NCBI GenBank assembly: GCA_002477475.1
Contig: DLPX01000004.1
Location: 1 to 64,000 of the forward strand
Source of the DNA: Proteobacteria bacterium UBA7447
GTDB taxonomy: Bacteria > Pseudomonadota > Gammaproteobacteria > Arenicellales > UBA868
Direction of reading: 5' to 3'
DNA: 64,000 bases
How positions within the stretch are numbered: position 1 is the stretch's first letter; the number at the start of each line of letters is the position of its first letter. Position numbers and translations under genes: made by a program. Below are positions 61,949 to 64,000 of the stretch, one piece after another. The notes beneath the pieces were generated by a model. The model was not told where the DNA came from, searched no databases, and saw only the letters and a list, made by a program, of their open reading frames with translations.

Positions 61949-63181
61949 TCAAGCGTCCATGAGTTCCGCTTCAAGCGGGAACAACGACAGCAACTCATAA
62001 CCGCTTTTGGTGACCAGAACCTGCTGCTCAAGTTTAACGCCGTCGGGCTCGCCGACCGCACCCATATAACTTTCGACACAAATGACCATATCCTTCTCAA
62101 TCACGCCATCATAGGGGTTCTCTCCCCGGAATGCGGGTTTCACCTGGAGATGCTCATCAGACATCCCTACGCCGTGAATGAGACAGGGATAGGCGTTTTG
62201 GTGAAATTCTTCGGCCGGGACATAGGCGCGTTTTTGAAATTCACTCAGGCTGAGGCCGGGCCGAATCAGGGCAAGATTATGACTGATCTCCTCCCAGGCA
62301 AGTTGGTAAAGTTCGCGCTGTCTCACCGTGGCGCGCGCGGGACCACAGAGGAAGGTACGGGAGACATCTGCGAAATAACCGCGTGGACCCACCATATCCG
62401 TATCCAAGCCCACAAGATCCCCTGACTGCACCTCTCTGGGCGATGCTTCCTGAAGCCAGGGGTTAATCCGGGGTCCTGATGCCAACATTCGACCCTCATG
62501 CCAGTCTCCGTTATTGGCGAGATTTGTGTAGTTCAGCAATCCCCAGAGCTGGACCTCGCTGACGCCCGGTCGCAGCGCCTGCTTGAGCCGGTCGATGCCA
62601 TGTTCAGCGACCGCCACAGCCCAACGAATACAGTTGATCTCGTCGGGTGACTTGATTACCCGAGCTGGCTCACTGATCAACACGCCATCAATGACCTCAA
62701 GTCCTCGGCTTAAGAACGCCCGGGTGATGCTGGGATTTATGTACACCACTGCGATCCGGCGGTTATCGGTGCCGATCTCGTTAAGATAATTCACGACATC
62801 ATCGGCCAGTCGCTCAGCATATTCGCCAAGGCGCTCGGCCCCATCAAAAAATGAAATGGGCCTGCCCGCACGGGTGTCATCAGCCCATGAGGATCCCCCC
62901 ATGGCGCCATGAATGACGGTTGGCCCTTCCATTGATAAAAAAAGATACGTCTGGGGCATATGCGACTGGAAAAGCGGGTAGTCGCGATAGTTCACAGCGT
63001 AACGCAGGCTCACCGGGCTCACCAACAGGCACATCGCTGCCCCGGTCTGTTCCAACTGCCCGCGCAGGCGCGACAGGCGCCAACGGTGCAGGCGCTCATC
63101 ATCAACCGGCTCCGGCTGGCGATGCTGCGTGAGATCGCTCCAGCCGTCGCCGCAGATCAGTGAGTCTGGGTTTGTCGTCAC
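61949..63181 (-). CDS. dddP: DddP-like DMSP lyase (M24 family)
   Basis: A 410-residue M24-fold protein whose putative metal and catalytic residues line up with the published Ruegeria lacuscaerulensis DddP, as remembered: D260, D262, D272, H336, E370 and E385 correspond to D295, D297, D307, H371, E406 and E421 with an offset of 35 to 36, and D342 corresponds to catalytic D377. Key stretches are GLDTDMVGPRGYFADVSRT, CLIHGVGMSDEH and CVESYMGAVGEPDGVKLEQ. It would split DMSP into DMS and acrylate. GTG at 63181 is the start. Members of this family with other substrates exist. Confidence 0.72.
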   Translation of the reverse strand: MTTNPDSLICGDGWSDLTQHRQPEPVDDERLHRWRLSRLRGQLEQTGAAMCLLVSPVSLRYAVNYRDYPLFQSHMPQTYLFLSMEGPTVIHGAMGGSSWADDTRAGRPISFFDGAERLGEYAERLADDVVNYLNEIGTDNRRIAVVYINPSITRAFLSRGLEVIDGVLISEPARVIKSPDEINCIRWAVAVAEHGIDRLKQALRPGVSEVQLWGLLNYTNLANNGDWHEGRMLASGPRINPWLQEASPREVQSGDLVGLDTDMVGPRGYFADVSRTFLCGPARATVRQRELYQLAWEEISHNLALIRPGLSLSEFQKRAYVPAEEFHQNAYPCLIHGVGMSDEHLQVKPAFRGENPYDGVIEKDMVICVESYMGAVGEPDGVKLEQQVLVTKSGYELLSLFPLEAELMDA

Positions 63182-63188
63182 AAGAAAC

Positions 63189-64000
63189 TCAATTCAGGCA
63201 ATCGCGCAGATGCCCAGACATGATCCGGGCCGACACTCCGATGTGACGGAAAGAATGCAAAGGGATCGCCCGCAGTGATTCAGCGGAAATAGTGGGTACC
63301 CGACCTGCTAGCGAGAGTGCCAACTGCTTTCCCATCATTGTTGCCATTGGCACTCCCCGACCGTTATACCCCAAACCCGCATAAACATTATCAGCAAGTC
63401 TGAGCAACATCGGGCGCTGATGCGAAGTAATTCCGACATACCCCGCCCAGTCATATTCCCACTCTGTACCCACGATCTGTGGAAAGAGACGAACTGCCCT
63501 GGATCTGAGATGCGCAGTATTCAAGGAGCCGATCTCACCAGACACCGTTCCACGCCAACCAAAAACAAGACGATTCGCTTCATCCACTCGATAGTACGCT
63601 GGGACACCTGCATACTCCCCTACTGGCTGCCGATGCGGCAGCAGGGTCGACGCGACAGACTCCGGCAGAGGAGACGTCGCGGTGAGCATGCTGGCCACCG
63701 GAACAATCGTTTGAGCCAAGCCCGGCCAAAGATCATCCGTATACCCGTTGGTTGCGAGCACCAGGCGTTTGCATTTGACACTTCCGTGATCCGTGAAAAC
63801 CTGCCAGCTGTTTCCATTCTGGCTTACCTTGACCGCCCGGGAGTTGCCATGGATAGTGACGCCCTGCTCGTGACAAGCACGGGCCAAACCCCGGCAATAG
63901 GCCAGCGGCTGCACACTCCCTCCTCGGCGATCGAACATGCTCCGATCATAATGGGCGGTGCCGATCAGTTCGGTCGAAGCGTGTTTGTCCAACAAGCGTA
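63189..64000 (-). CDS. FAD-dependent oxidoreductase (DAO family), cut by the window edge
   Basis: The 3-prime 270 codons of a DAO-family flavoprotein; the N-terminus with the FAD motif lies beyond 64000, and the frame is open to the edge. Visible segments are KRLVLATNGYTDDLWPGLAQ, YRVDEANRLVFGWRGTVSG and the C-terminal VYAGLGYNGRGVPMATMMGK typical of glycine/sarcosine-oxidase-like gamma-glutamylputrescine oxidases (PuuB/OrdL type). It is 7 bases upstream of the DddP-like gene and leads that operon here. It may oxidise an N-alkyl amine. Confidence 0.82.
   Translation of the reverse strand, partial: RLLDKHASTELIGTAHYDRSMFDRRGGSVQPLAYCRGLARACHEQGVTIHGNSRAVKVSQNGNSWQVFTDHGSVKCKRLVLATNGYTDDLWPGLAQTIVPVASMLTATSPLPESVASTLLPHRQPVGEYAGVPAYYRVDEANRLVFGWRGTVSGEIGSLNTAHLRSRAVRLFPQIVGTEWEYDWAGYVGITSHQRPMLLRLADNVYAGLGYNGRGVPMATMMGKQLALSLAGRVPTISAESLRAIPLHSFRHIGVSARIMSGHLRDCLN

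Overview
The window looks like part of the chromosome of a marine, heterotrophic gammaproteobacterium. The evidence is a proteorhodopsin with a full retinal-synthesis set, several catabolic blocks for osmolyte-like compounds (carnitine/gamma-butyrobetaine, ectoine-type N-acetyl amines, a DddP-like DMSP lyase), a Dpp-type uptake system, tight gene spacing, and no transposase, tRNA, rRNA, CRISPR or recognisable transcription-factor gene. The exact order or family cannot be read from the sequence alone.

Layout. 0.1-4.9 kb is housekeeping: an FMN reductase, a GT22-like membrane glycosyltransferase, a small membrane protein, a TerB-like protein, a secreted protein, upp and a NadR-like kinase. 4.9-8.4 kb is a thiamin uptake operon: a promoter, a TPP riboswitch and thiBPQ. 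8.4-13.9 kb holds a GPx-like peroxidase, a HAD phosphatase, an orphan ABC ATPase, an amidase, argB and a small heat-shock protein with its own sigma32-like promoter and terminator.

14-22 kb is a catabolic block of unknown substrate (FAD amine oxidase type, PrpD/MmgE, enoyl-CoA hydratase, carboxymuconolactone-decarboxylase fold, alpha/beta hydrolase, RidA, aldehyde dehydrogenase, flavin monooxygenase). 22-28.3 kb is a divergent set that together fits gamma-butyrobetaine to L-carnitine to betaine plus acetoacetyl-CoA: an NDP-forming acyl-CoA ligase, an acyl-CoA dehydrogenase, a CaiD-like hydratase, L-carnitine dehydrogenase and a BKACE cleavage enzyme. 28.3-31.1 kb has a HAD phosphatase, AcpH, a small cysteine-bearing protein and a threonine aldolase.

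31.1-41.0 kb is visibly richer in A+T than its surroundings. It holds an aldehyde dehydrogenase/pseudoazurin/aldehyde dehydrogenase group reading left from a promoter overlapped by a Fur-box-like site. Beyond it is the photoheterotrophy cassette: idi (left) and a divergent blue-type proteorhodopsin, crtI, crtB, crtY and blh (right). A large perfect stem-loop sits between the proteorhodopsin and crtI. No GGPP synthase (crtE) is present.

41.3-64 kb is a second catabolic region: an aldo/keto reductase, a ureohydrolase, a threonine aldolase, DoeA- and DoeB-like enzymes, two PhyH dioxygenases, an EutA/maleate-isomerase-like protein, a PLP gamma-lyase-type enzyme and two enolase-superfamily enzymes, all facing left but the first two. 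A Dpp-like ABC transporter faces right. A final leftward operon carries an FAD oxidoreductase (cut by the window edge), the DddP-like enzyme, an APS kinase carrying a remnant CysN domain, an SDR, a metal-ligand-poor M24 protein and a cupin.
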